A stretch of DNA of 22,538 bases from a virus, in IMG/VR virus record IMGVR_UViG_3300034062_007749, positions 1-22,538 of that record. The stretch is one strand, 5' to 3'. The notes below the pieces were generated by a model. The model saw only the letters and a list, made by a program, of their open reading frames with translations, was not told where the DNA came from and did not search any database. Position numbers and translations under genes: made by a program. Positions 13,677 through 20,342 of the stretch are shown here, piece by piece (position 1 is the first letter of the stretch; every line of letters begins with the position of its first letter).

Positions 13677-14137
13677 TAATTTATACCTTGGAGCAGTTTA
13701 CAGCCGATACACGTCATTTGTATGCGTCTGATGCGACATTGAAAAGTATACATGACGCATGCAACCAACAAGAGATATACGACGCATGTGAATCAGGGTA
13801 TACGGCGGTGTGCTTTAACCGTGAGGAAACGTTCCTCACGCAAACGCCCGATATCATTGTTCAGTCGTATCAACTGCAAGATGGACAATCACTATATGCG
13901 ATTTTGAAAAGCGAAGTTATACACAGCATCGTTGTAACAGATGGCGATCCCGCTCCACACAGCCAAAATGTTATAGGCGACTTGGCTAAAAGCGATGCAA
14001 TTGAAAAGATTAAATCAACACTTGTTTCACAGGTACGGCTAAACCACGATGCACATACATCTACCGTTCGACAACAAGCAGAAGAGTCTGCACATGAAAC
14101 ACTAGTTTTGGAATTAATCGAAAGGGGTGTTTTGTAG
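13673..14137 (+). CDS. Hypothetical protein of the tail-fibre cluster
   Basis: ATG 13673 overlaps the previous stop and gives 154 residues; the in-frame GTG at 13628 lies inside that gene and is less likely. The N-terminal half is mixed alpha/beta with several Cys residues (HDACNQQEIYDACESGYTAV), the middle has ILKSEVIHSIVVTDGD, and the C-terminal third is a charged helix with His and Gln (LNHDAHTSTVRQQAEESAHE). No family is recognised. The position between two XkdX-like genes suggests a fibre accessory or assembly protein. A chaperone role for the large lectin-like fibre downstream is possible but unsupported by motifs. Confidence 0.6.
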   Translation: MIIYTLEQFTADTRHLYASDATLKSIHDACNQQEIYDACESGYTAVCFNREETFLTQTPDIIVQSYQLQDGQSLYAILKSEVIHSIVVTDGDPAPHSQNVIGDLAKSDAIEKIKSTLVSQVRLNHDAHTSTVRQQAEESAHETLVLELIERGVL

Positions 14138-14325
14138 TGCCGATTGTAAATATTCTTAGAAAATTATACATTAAAAACTTGTTTTCATTGGAAAAGTTAG
14201 AAAAATTTTATGAGGAAGGTCACATTACAGCATCAGAAAAAAAATACATTTTAACGGGAAGTTACGAGGAAGAGGGTGATTCCGTTGAATCCGATGCTGG
14301 GACTGGGGAAAAGTCTAATCCGTAA
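14137..14325 (+). CDS. Second XkdX-like small protein
   Basis: GTG 14137 overlaps the previous TAG, behind AAAGGGG, and encodes 62 residues. ILRKLYIKNLFSLEKLEKFY then EEGHITASEKKYILTG has the same plan as XkdX: a hydrophobic-aromatic helix, a short gap and an 'ItasE...il.G' ending. It is followed by an acidic tail (SYEEEGDSVESDAGTGEKSN) that overlaps the start of the fibre gene in another frame. The coding sequence is very AT-rich (one 60-base stretch, 14161-14220, is about 22% GC), in sharp contrast with the following gene. The family call is moderate. Confidence 0.6.
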   Translation: MPIVNILRKLYIKNLFSLEKLEKFYEEGHITASEKKYILTGSYEEEGDSVESDAGTGEKSNP

Positions 14326-15901
14326 CGGAGGTTTTGGCGGCGCACCTGCTGTTCCGTGGACACCTGTACAACTTTCAACAGCGTTGTGGCTTGACGCTGC
14401 TGACGCATCAACGCTTACGCTGAACGGTTCAACGGTTAGTCAGTGGAGGGATAAAAGCGGAAACGCTCGACACGTGGCGCAGGCGACAGCTGCAAACCAA
14501 CCTACACGCACGCTAAACGGTTTGGCTGGGCGCACCGTGCTAACGTTTGACGGCGCTGATTGGTTGTTTAATGCTACCCCTGGTGCGCTGATCCGAAATG
14601 TGGCTGGTGGCACCATGGCGGCAGTTATCAGCTATTCCGTCATTCCCGCAGTGGCTGGAGTTCCCGTCGGTGTGGTAAACCCTACGCCAAACGCCCGGTT
14701 CAATCTCAACCTACAAGTCCCGAGTGCATTTCTAAGCACCGGAGCGCGGCGACTGGACACCGATACATCGGCAAGTTCAAGCTCGTCTGTGGCGCAGGCA
14801 ATCAACACCCCAGTCATTCAAGTCGGCGTAGCAGATTTTGCAGGAAATTCGCTTCAACTGTTTGCAAATGGCACGGGGGCGACGGCTGGTAGTTATTCCT
14901 CTGGTGCGGGAAACAGCAGCAATACAGACGCAAACACTCTGGTAGTGGGAGGCTCGTCGCCGGATGATGGCGTCACCGTAAACAACCCACACAGCGGCTT
15001 TGTCGGTGAAGTCGTCATCACCAACACCGCCATGTCCACCGATGACCGTCAACGTCTTGAAGGTTACCTCGCATGGAAATGGGGGCTAGTAGCAAGTCTA
15101 CCAGTGACGCATCCGTACCGCCTGTCGCCGCCTTTCGTTGGCACTGCGCCATTCGATGCAGACGCACAAGCTTACATCATTGCGGTCGAAGCTGCTGATG
15201 GGCAAACGCTGGAACCTGCTGTTCGCACTGCAATAAACGATTTTGTTGTGGGCTGCAAGAATGACGGCATATGGACTGCCATTGGCTCATCGTGCATTTT
15301 GGCTGGCGCACGCACGCTGGCGGGCGCTTTGGTTCCGTTGCGTGGAACTGCCCCGACCAACTTCAACTTCGTGTCTGGCGATTACAACCGCAAAACAGGG
15401 CTAATCGGAAACGGCACAACGAAATATTTGGACAGTAACCGCAACAACAACACCTCCCCGCAAAACAATTTTCATGCAGCAGTTCATGTCACGCAACCGC
15501 ATACAGCAGTTACCAACACCACATACTTGGGCGTAGCATTCGGCGTGCCTGGCATTAGTCACTTAGGAGTGGCAAAATCCGGCGTAAACGACTTGTTTTT
15601 TAGAGTGCAAACCATTGTTGCGTCAAGCAGCGTAGGCGCTGGAAATACAACAGGTTTTATAGGGGCGAGTAGGCTAGAAGCATCGTCTTACAACATTCGC
15701 TTTGGGAACTCAAACACAAATGTGGTTGAGGCATCGGAAATACCTCACAATGGAAATCTCCTAGTTTTCGGCAGAGTCGCAGGACAACCATATGTTGACG
15801 GTCGCATCGCCTTTTATTCTATCGGTCAGTCTTTGAACCTTGCGCAGTTTGATAGCCGTGTGACGGCACTCATCAACGCATACGGGGTTGCAATACCGTG
15901 A
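14276..15901 (+). CDS. Lectin-like tail fibre / adhesin with LamG-type domain
   Basis: GTG 14276 (541 residues) has GAGGA upstream at good spacing; TTG 14285 is an alternative. Residues about 24-275 look like a concanavalin/LamG-type jelly roll: STALWLDAADASTL, VSQWRDKSGNARH, GLAGRTVLTFDGADWL, FAGNSLQLFANGTG, GFVGEVVITNTAMS, RQRLEGYLAWKWGL. Such domains bind sugars. Residues about 285-541 form a second module (DADAQAYIIAVEAADGQTLE, AINDFVVGCKNDGIW, CILAGARTLAGAL, RKTGLIGNGTTKYLDSNRN) that occurs in phage tail proteins and also looks beta-sandwich at its end. The probable role is binding of a host surface glycan. The first two thirds are about 52-70% GC in sampled lines, well above the neighbours, so the gene was probably acquired or exchanged. 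Confidence 0.75.
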   Translation: MIPLNPMLGLGKSLIRNGGFGGAPAVPWTPVQLSTALWLDAADASTLTLNGSTVSQWRDKSGNARHVAQATAANQPTRTLNGLAGRTVLTFDGADWLFNATPGALIRNVAGGTMAAVISYSVIPAVAGVPVGVVNPTPNARFNLNLQVPSAFLSTGARRLDTDTSASSSSSVAQAINTPVIQVGVADFAGNSLQLFANGTGATAGSYSSGAGNSSNTDANTLVVGGSSPDDGVTVNNPHSGFVGEVVITNTAMSTDDRQRLEGYLAWKWGLVASLPVTHPYRLSPPFVGTAPFDADAQAYIIAVEAADGQTLEPAVRTAINDFVVGCKNDGIWTAIGSSCILAGARTLAGALVPLRGTAPTNFNFVSGDYNRKTGLIGNGTTKYLDSNRNNNTSPQNNFHAAVHVTQPHTAVTNTTYLGVAFGVPGISHLGVAKSGVNDLFFRVQTIVASSSVGAGNTTGFIGASRLEASSYNIRFGNSNTNVVEASEIPHNGNLLVFGRVAGQPYVDGRIAFYSIGQSLNLAQFDSRVTALINAYGVAIP

Positions 15902-15923
15902 TTTTTTTGTCCGTATAAGAACT

Positions 15924-15949
15924 TTTTACCAACAGTGTAAAACTTTTTT
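15924..15949 (+). terminator. Weak AT-rich terminator candidate before the lysis genes
   Basis: TTTTAC (15924-15929) can pair with GTAAAA (15937-15942) around a seven-base loop, followed by six T residues (15944-15949). The stem is short and AT-only apart from one pair, so it would terminate poorly at best. The AGGAGGGG site of the holin follows at once. This is the only candidate between fibre and lysis genes, so they may share a transcript. Confidence 0.3.
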
Positions 15950-15963
15950 AAGGAGGGGCACGT

Positions 15964-16389
15964 GTGGAACACATTTTAACAAAAGTAAACGTTAATCGTG
16001 TGGGGGTGAGCATTGCTATGGCATCGATTTTCGCCACTGTGACGGCAATTTTTGGAGAAATAACACAGATTCATAAGCTACTTTTTGCGGTTATGTTGCT
16101 GGATTATGTCAGCGGTGTATCGGCTGCCATTGTAAATAAAAGTGTATCATCTAAAAAAGCACACATTGGCGTTATTAAGAAAATTTCTATTATAGCACTA
16201 GTAGCGTTCAGCCATCAAGTCGACATATACCTTGGGACGAATGTGGTGTGCACAGGCGTTATCGCTTTTTTCATAGCAAACGAGTTTATGAGCGTGATGG
16301 AAAATTACAGAAATATCGGCTTACCCATCCCTGACAAACTTGTAAAAGTGATGGATGTATTCGCTAAAACGGAAAGCAAAAATGGATAG
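15964..16389 (+). CDS. Holin, four-segment phage holin family (Bacillota type)
   Basis: GTG 15964, six bases after AGGAGGGG, gives 141 residues. Four hydrophobic segments are visible at about residues 13-33, 36-57, 68-88 and 92-112. The segment MLLDYVSGVSAAIVNKSVSS followed by KKAHIGVIKKISI is the family hallmark: an Asp in the second segment, small residues, 'sS..g..G..kK'. Holins of this family collect in the host membrane and open it at a set time so that the endolysin reaches the wall. The charged C-terminus (DKLVKVMDVFAKTESKNG) is expected inside the cell. It is the first gene of a three-gene lysis cassette ending in a strong terminator. Confidence 0.88.
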   Translation: MEHILTKVNVNRVGVSIAMASIFATVTAIFGEITQIHKLLFAVMLLDYVSGVSAAIVNKSVSSKKAHIGVIKKISIIALVAFSHQVDIYLGTNVVCTGVIAFFIANEFMSVMENYRNIGLPIPDKLVKVMDVFAKTESKNG

Positions 16390-16624
16390 CCCTTTTGGTG
16401 GGCTATTCGAGGCGCTGGCGTTTCTTACCTGCGCCATCAGCTTTTTTGTTTTGGGGTTGTGCGTGAAAAATGACGGAACGTTGCATCGGATGAAGCGTTC
16501 TATCAACCGCATTGAAAGGCAATTGGGGTTGAGGGAGACGCATGAAATAACGTTTCGCGAGTTTCGCGAGATAGTTAAAAATTTTGAAGAAGAGGAGGAC
16601 AAAGACGATGTTGATAGCTATTGA
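16382..16624 (+). CDS. Small one-segment membrane protein of the lysis cassette
   Basis: ATG 16382, overlapping the end of the holin gene, gives 80 residues; an in-frame ATG at 16355 is possible but lies deeper in the holin gene. Residues about 6-29 form one membrane segment (GLFEALAFLTCAISFFVLGL), followed by a basic stretch (MKRSINRIERQ) and an acidic helical tail (FREFREIVKNFEEEEDKDDV). The overlapping position between holin and endolysin suggests a lysis accessory role: a second holin, an antiholin, or a membrane tether like XhlA-type proteins. No family match is certain. Its 3' end overlaps the amidase start by 17 bases. Confidence 0.65.
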   Translation: MDSPFGGLFEALAFLTCAISFFVLGLCVKNDGTLHRMKRSINRIERQLGLRETHEITFREFREIVKNFEEEEDKDDVDSY

Positions 16625-17180
16625 CGCTGGACACGGTCCCGAAACAGCAGGGAAACGTTCGCCCGATGGAACACTACGAGAGTATCAGTTTAACAGTGCA
16701 GTGGCGGACGAGATGGAAAAACTGTTAAGCGCATACAAGTGTACTTTTTTTCGAACTGATGAAAAAAATAAAGACGTTTCCCTCACCGCACGCACAACGG
16801 AAGCCAACACAAAAAAAGCGACTCTATTCATTAGTATACACGCCAACGCCGTGGGCAATGATTGGAACGCATCGGGGGGCATTGAAACACTGATACGTGA
16901 CGGCGATCCAACAAGCGAGCGGTACCGTGAAGATTTTGCAATTGCAACGGCAGTACAGCGTCGCCTCGTGCAGGGCACGAAGCTACGAGATAGACAAGTG
17001 AAGCAACGCAAAGACCTTCACATTCTCAACGCATCACGTTGCCCCACGATACTCGTAGAGGCAGGGTTTATGACGAATCGCACGGAGTGCAACCTCCTGA
17101 AAAGCCCTGCATATAGGAAACTCGTAGCGGACTGCATCGCAAAAGGAATCGTGGACGTGTACAAGCTCGCCAAAAAGTGA
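16608..17180 (+). CDS. Endolysin: N-acetylmuramoyl-L-alanine amidase (Amidase_3)
   Basis: ATG 16608 after GAGGAGG gives 190 residues. All Amidase_3 marks are present: AIDAGHG with zinc ligand H9, the second ligand E25 (REYQFN), SIHANA with H78, and the catalytic Glu E151 in LVEAGFMTN. The enzyme cuts the bond between N-acetylmuramic acid and L-alanine in the host cell wall. The protein is only a catalytic domain: no SH3, LysM, SPOR or other wall-binding domain follows, and no signal peptide precedes it, so it needs the holin for access. It ends the lysis cassette, 23 bases before a strong terminator. Confidence 0.92.
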   Translation: MLIAIDAGHGPETAGKRSPDGTLREYQFNSAVADEMEKLLSAYKCTFFRTDEKNKDVSLTARTTEANTKKATLFISIHANAVGNDWNASGGIETLIRDGDPTSERYREDFAIATAVQRRLVQGTKLRDRQVKQRKDLHILNASRCPTILVEAGFMTNRTECNLLKSPAYRKLVADCIAKGIVDVYKLAKK

Positions 17181-17203
17181 AACGATTGTTGCGCCAAACA
17201 TAT

Positions 17204-17232
17204 GCCCCGCTCCAGAGGAGGGGCTTTTTTTT
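17204..17232 (+). terminator. Strong intrinsic terminator after the lysis genes
   Basis: GCCC (17204-17207) pairs with GGGC (17221-17224) and CTCC (17210-17213) with GGAG (17217-17220), with a two-base bulge and an AGA loop, followed by eight T residues (17225-17232). It separates late genes from the early region. Confidence 0.92.
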
Positions 17233-17235
17233 GCG

Positions 17236-17251
17236 TCAAAAAAAATTTTGA
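17236..17251. promoter_or_regulatory. A/T palindromic element upstream of promoter P1
   Basis: TCAAAA and TTTTGA arms surround four A residues. It ends 18 bases before the -35 box at 17270. A similar palindrome lies at the same distance from promoter P2. It could act as an UP element for RNA polymerase or as a protein site. Confidence 0.5.
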
Positions 17252-17269
17252 AAAAAGTTCATTTTACTG

Positions 17270-17298
17270 TTGACGGCGTTATTATCATATTGTATACT
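17270..17298 (+). promoter_or_regulatory. Sigma-A-type promoter P1 for the gene at 17347
   Basis: TTGACG (17270-17275) and TATACT (17293-17298) are 17 bases apart. The spacer ends in ATCATATTG, a diverged form of the ATCATATGA found at the same position in P2 and P3. It comes directly after the late terminator and drives a single-gene unit closed by the terminator at 17796. Confidence 0.85.
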
Positions 17299-17346
17299 GT
17301 TCTTAGGTGATACGGAAACGGTCACACTAAAACCAAAAGGCGGATG

Positions 17347-17784
17347 ATGAAAATGAAAATTTACGACAACGGAATTCTTTACAGCTTTTATGGATTAAAA
17401 ACTTTACTCCTTCGTTGTGATGGCGAACCAGTACCAAAAACTTTATTTCGCAATCCCGTCAGTTATGACCACGTCGTTTTGGAAAAAGAAGGCATCGACT
17501 ACGACGTTGTAGTTGACCACGAGGGGCAAAAAATCCCCGTTACGATGAATGGGATTGTTTTTAGCAGACATACATTAATTGACGATCTTGAAAAAGACTT
17601 AGTTTCTGGAAACTACGTGTTCTTTTATAAAGTTGATGACGCAATTTTGTATACGGAAAACAAATTCTTAAACGCATTGCAGTACGCATATAAATACACC
17701 CATCTAAAAAGCGTTGGCGATGCGCACTTTTTTGAAGCAGAAATCGATTTTGCCCTGCAAGAATCAGAAATTTTTGCAGGATGA
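17347..17784 (+). CDS. Hypothetical early protein in its own transcription unit
   Basis: ATG 17347 is chosen because AAAGG (17336-17340) is six bases upstream; ATG 17344 and 17353 are also in frame. The protein has about 145 residues and looks like mixed alpha/beta, beginning KIYDNGILYSFYGLKTLLLR, with VSYDHVVLEKEGIDYDVVVD in the middle and a Phe- and Tyr-rich end (VFFYKVDDAILYTENKFLNA). No membrane segment, zinc site or DNA-binding motif is seen, and I recognise no family. Having its own promoter with a shared regulatory palindrome and its own terminator, it behaves like an independently expressed early gene, possibly a host-takeover factor; that is inference only. Confidence 0.75.
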   Translation: MKMKIYDNGILYSFYGLKTLLLRCDGEPVPKTLFRNPVSYDHVVLEKEGIDYDVVVDHEGQKIPVTMNGIVFSRHTLIDDLEKDLVSGNYVFFYKVDDAILYTENKFLNALQYAYKYTHLKSVGDAHFFEAEIDFALQESEIFAG

Positions 17785-17795
17785 CTAAAAACATC

Positions 17796-17818
17796 ACCGC
17801 CCCACGGCGGTTTTTTTT
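17796..17818 (+). terminator. Intrinsic terminator after the gene at 17347
   Basis: ACCGCC (17796-17801) pairs with GGCGGT (17806-17811) around a four-base loop, and the T-run reaches 17818. It closes a one-gene unit. Confidence 0.9.
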
Positions 17819-17843
17819 GTATCAATTTCGCATCGTCAAGAAA

Positions 17844-17860
17844 TTGAAAAAATTTTTCAA
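17844..17860. promoter_or_regulatory. A/T palindromic element upstream of promoter P2
   Basis: TTGAAAAA and TTTTTCAA are perfect inverted arms around one A. It ends 18 bases before the -35 box of P2, the same distance as the element before P1. Confidence 0.55.
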
Positions 17861-17878
17861 AAAAGTTTATATATGCGC

Positions 17879-17907
17879 TTGACGCTATCGCAATCATATG
17901 ATATACT
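17879..17907 (+). promoter_or_regulatory. Sigma-A-type promoter P2 for the regulator-DUF2800 operon
   Basis: TTGACG (17879-17884) and TATACT (17902-17907) are 17 bases apart, with a TG extended -10. The perfect palindrome ATCATATGAT (17893-17902) overlaps spacer and -10, a natural operator position. The regulator encoded just downstream may bind here, but this is untested. Confidence 0.85.
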
Positions 17908-17963
17908 CTTATCAAGTCGCAAGGGAAACACGAGGCGACAAAATAAAAGGGGGAACACGCATT

Positions 17964-18293
17964 ATGGGTATTCTTATTGCAGAAAAGCGGCGTGATATGG
18001 GGATGACGCAACTGGAACTTGCGGAGCGCATCGGGGTACGACAGGAGACGATGTCACGCATCGAACGAGGGGCGCAGGTACCAAGCTACGTTGTCGCCAA
18101 AAGCATTGCAGAGGTATTAGGAGAGTCGAAAGCTTTCGAGCCTAGCGAGGGTAGCCATGAGCGATTTTTCCGCAACGCAAATCAGAGTCGAGCTTTCCGT
18201 TTCTTCAACATTGACGCTGTGAAAACGTTCCTAAGTGGTTCAGGCGTTGAGATTGACACAAGCAATATCTTTGGAGGAGGTGACAAGAGATGA
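17964..18293 (+). CDS. XRE-family helix-turn-helix transcriptional regulator
   Basis: ATG 17964 follows AAAGGGGG and gives 109 residues; the in-frame ATG at 17898 lies within promoter P2 and cannot be used from that transcript. Residues about 3-53 are a classic XRE helix-turn-helix: LIAEKRRDMGMTQLELAERI, then GVRQETMSRIERGAQVPSYV and AKSIAEVLG. The remaining ~55 residues (FRNANQSRAFRFFNIDAVKT) may serve dimerisation or ligand binding and match no domain I know. It is the first gene of an early operon, overlapping the DUF2800 start, so it may set the level of its own operon and of the other promoters with the ATCATATGAT palindrome. A lysogeny repressor role is possible but no integrase or divergent promoter is seen. 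Confidence 0.88.
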   Translation: MGILIAEKRRDMGMTQLELAERIGVRQETMSRIERGAQVPSYVVAKSIAEVLGESKAFEPSEGSHERFFRNANQSRAFRFFNIDAVKTFLSGSGVEIDTSNIFGGGDKR

Positions 18294-19318
18294 CGCAGAA
18301 ACACGCATTACTATCGCCAAGTGCAGCGTATCGGTGGATGGCTTGCCCCGCATCGATACAAGAGTGTCAAGAAGTGCCGTATAAAATGCCACGTGACACG
18401 AGCGCAGCAGAGTTAGGATCTAAGGTTCATGCAGCGGTTGAAAAAAAGTTTTCAGGGAAGGACGCAGAAGATGTTGAGGTGATTGAAAGCGCAGCGGACG
18501 ACTTTGTGGAGTATGTGAAGAGTTTCGATTTTGACACGGTGTACAGTGAAAAAACTCTATACATCAAGGAGCAACCCGATTGTTGGGGAACGGCGGATAT
18601 CGTAGGAGTAAAAGGCGACACGCTTTACATCATCGACTTGAAATATGGCATGTATCCCGTATCGGCGTTATGGAATCCACAATTGATGATATACGCTTGC
18701 GCCGCCTTGGATACACTGGATGGCTTGGAGCACGTGAAGGCGGTCACTATGATTATCTATCAACCACGATTAAAAAACATCGATGAATTCACGTTGTCAC
18801 GCAAATCGCTGGAAAACTGGAAGACAACAAAACTACTCCCATCCGCACAAATCGCACTAGGAAACTACGGAGAGTATGCGCTCGGAACGCATTGCCGATA
18901 CTGCCCCGCCAAAAGTGCATGCGTAGCACGAAACGGCGAAATTTTTGAAAGAGTCGTCGAGGCGTGTGGGCAGTATCGTGAGGTCACGGAAGATACGAAA
19001 TTGCAAATGATTGACAATATCATGAAACGTCACGATGAGTTATCGAAGTTTCTTAAAGAAGTTAAGGAATACGCACATTATGCGATGACGCAGGGTCATG
19101 AGTTTGAGAGCGTCAAGCTCGCAGACGGAAACAAAACAAGGTTTATCACAGACGTTGATGGATTAATTGAAAAGCTGAAAGAATTGGGAATTGATGAATC
19201 AGATTATAAAGATATGAAAAGCGTCGCATCGCTTGAAAAGATCGTCGGCAAAGACGTGCTACAGTTTTTCGTTGGCGAGCGAGCAGGTGCTCCTGTGGTG
19301 AAGAGGAGGATAAAATGA
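18290..19318 (+). CDS. DUF2800 protein, PD-(D/E)XK nuclease-like with iron-sulfur cysteines
   Basis: ATG 18290 overlaps the regulator stop and follows GGAGGAGG; 342 residues. The protein begins LLSPSAAYRWMACPASIQ and shows the RecB/Cas4-type layout: E41 and H47 (AELGSKVHAAVE), D103 in GTADIV, D116-L-K118 in YIIDLKYG, then NPQLMIYACA (Q131, Y135). C19 together with C202, C205 and C211 (HCRYCPAKSAC) could hold an iron-sulfur cluster as in Cas4 and AddB. DUF2800 genes commonly accompany DUF2815 genes in phage replication regions. The probable role is nuclease or strand processing in phage DNA replication or recombination; activity has not been shown for this protein. The C-terminal third (residues 220-340) is helical and charged. 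Confidence 0.85.
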   Translation: MTQKHALLSPSAAYRWMACPASIQECQEVPYKMPRDTSAAELGSKVHAAVEKKFSGKDAEDVEVIESAADDFVEYVKSFDFDTVYSEKTLYIKEQPDCWGTADIVGVKGDTLYIIDLKYGMYPVSALWNPQLMIYACAALDTLDGLEHVKAVTMIIYQPRLKNIDEFTLSRKSLENWKTTKLLPSAQIALGNYGEYALGTHCRYCPAKSACVARNGEIFERVVEACGQYREVTEDTKLQMIDNIMKRHDELSKFLKEVKEYAHYAMTQGHEFESVKLADGNKTRFITDVDGLIEKLKELGIDESDYKDMKSVASLEKIVGKDVLQFFVGERAGAPVVKRRIK

Positions 19319-19611
19319 ATCGCAAGGAGGTGTATGACATTTTGGTGAGCATAGACGCCGTGTTGAGCGGCGTTTATTCCCCACAAGAAAAACTTGACGC
19401 TGTGAAGGGGGTGGTGGATAGCTTTACAGGAGCATGGATCGAGTCGACGACTTATGAAGCCGTTTATGCGTTGGCTAAACAAAAGGTAAGCACTGGGAAG
19501 ATGATGCAGGTGAAGGCACTTGTTAAACTGTGCGGAGTGGATCGCTTGGAGGAGTTGAGAGATGACGCAACAAAGATGGCAGCGTTCCACGACTTTCTGA
19601 AAATTTTATAA
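19315..19611 (+). CDS. Hypothetical small protein coupled to DUF2800
   Basis: ATG 19315 overlaps the previous stop; 98 residues. The protein is mainly helical: VYDILVSIDAVLSGVYSPQE, KLDAVKGVVDSFTGAW, then KMMQVKALVKLCGVDRLEEL. No motif or family is recognised. It is the last gene of the operon from promoter P2 and its end lies 19 bases before the next -35 box, so no strong terminator fits between them. A helper of the DUF2800 protein is a guess based only on coupled translation. Confidence 0.65.
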   Translation: MNRKEVYDILVSIDAVLSGVYSPQEKLDAVKGVVDSFTGAWIESTTYEAVYALAKQKVSTGKMMQVKALVKLCGVDRLEELRDDATKMAAFHDFLKIL

Positions 19612-19630
19612 AAAAAAGTCGTTTCTACTG

Positions 19631-19659
19631 TTGCAATGGTTGCGCCGATGTGTTAATAT
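19631..19659 (+). promoter_or_regulatory. Sigma-A-type promoter P4 for the DUF2815 operon
   Basis: TTGCAA (19631-19636) and TAATAT (19654-19659) are 17 bases apart. The 18 bases before it match those before P1 at 14 positions (AAAAAGT...TACTG). Unlike P1-P3 it lacks the ATCATATGAT palindrome, so it is probably controlled differently. Confidence 0.72.
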
Positions 19660-19720
19660 GAAGTATAACGCTTTTGAGGGGGGCGATGCGTATGATTGTG
19701 TAAAGCCGTTGACGACACAC

Positions 19721-19780
19721 GAAACCGCATGAAACTGAACGAAACCGAACGAAACCGTATGAAACCGTATGAAACCAAAC
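19721..19780. repeat. Six iteron-like 10-bp tandem repeats (GAAACCGNAY)
   Basis: Exact 10-base periodicity: GAAACCGCAT, GAAACTGAAC, GAAACCGAAC, GAAACCGTAT, GAAACCGTAT and GAAACCAAAC, with another GAAACC at 19794-19799. They lie in the leader between promoter P4 and the DUF2815 start. Ten bases is close to one helical turn, so a protein could bind each unit on one face of the DNA. Options are an origin-type iteron array, a regulator site, or a structured leader RNA. Confidence 0.85.
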
Positions 19781-19799
19781 AAGGGGAGCAGATGAAACC

Positions 19800-20342
19800 A
19801 TGAAAACAACACTTAAAACAGTACGTTTCAGCTATGCGCATGTTTTTGAGCCACGAGGGTTTGACGGAAACACGCCGAAATACAGCGCATCGCTGTTGAT
19901 TGACAAAAGCGATGAAGCACTTGTAAAGCGAATCAAAGAGGCGTTACAGGTTGCGATTGACGAGGGTATCCCAAAAAAGTGGGGAGGGAAGAAGCCTGCA
20001 AAGCTTGACATTTGCTTGCGAGACGGCGACACGGAGCGACCAGAAGATCCAAACTATGCAGGGAAATACTACATCAACGCTAGCAATGTAAAGCAACCTA
20101 CGGTACTCAATCAATACGCTAAGCCAGCGACACAAGACGAGTTTTATAGCGGATGCTACGGCGTAGCGGTGGTGGACTTCTACCCGCACAGCCACAAAAA
20201 TATGAAACACGGCGTTTATGCGCAGTTGCTTGCGGTGATGAAAACGGAAGATGGCGAATCGTTCGGAGCGTCGGGGATCGACTTGTCGGAGCTAGCACAA
20301 TTCGCAGTGAAGCCAAGCGATACGGCGTTGGACTTCTTATGA
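19800..20342 (+). CDS. DUF2815 family single-stranded DNA-binding protein
   Basis: ATG 19800 follows AGGGGAG; 180 residues. The sequence fits DUF2815: VRFSYAHVFEPRGFDGNTPK, YSASLLIDKSDEALVKRIKE, then KYYINASNVKQPTVLNQYAK, EFYSGCYGVAVVDFYPHSHK and a Gly-Val-Tyr-Ala strand. The phage Enc34 member of this family is a known ssDNA-binding protein with an OB-type fold. The protein would coat single strands during phage replication. The expected acidic C-terminal end is mild here (LAQFAVKPSDTALDFL). The neighbouring DUF2800 gene supports a replication module. The long leader with six 10-bp repeats before this gene is unusual. Confidence 0.87.
   Translation: MKTTLKTVRFSYAHVFEPRGFDGNTPKYSASLLIDKSDEALVKRIKEALQVAIDEGIPKKWGGKKPAKLDICLRDGDTERPEDPNYAGKYYINASNVKQPTVLNQYAKPATQDEFYSGCYGVAVVDFYPHSHKNMKHGVYAQLLAVMKTEDGESFGASGIDLSELAQFAVKPSDTALDFL

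Noticed and set aside
17898-17963. Earlier in-frame ATG for the XRE regulator
   Set aside because: It lies within the promoter P2 -10 region, so it would not be on the transcript; ATG 17964 has a proper ribosome site.
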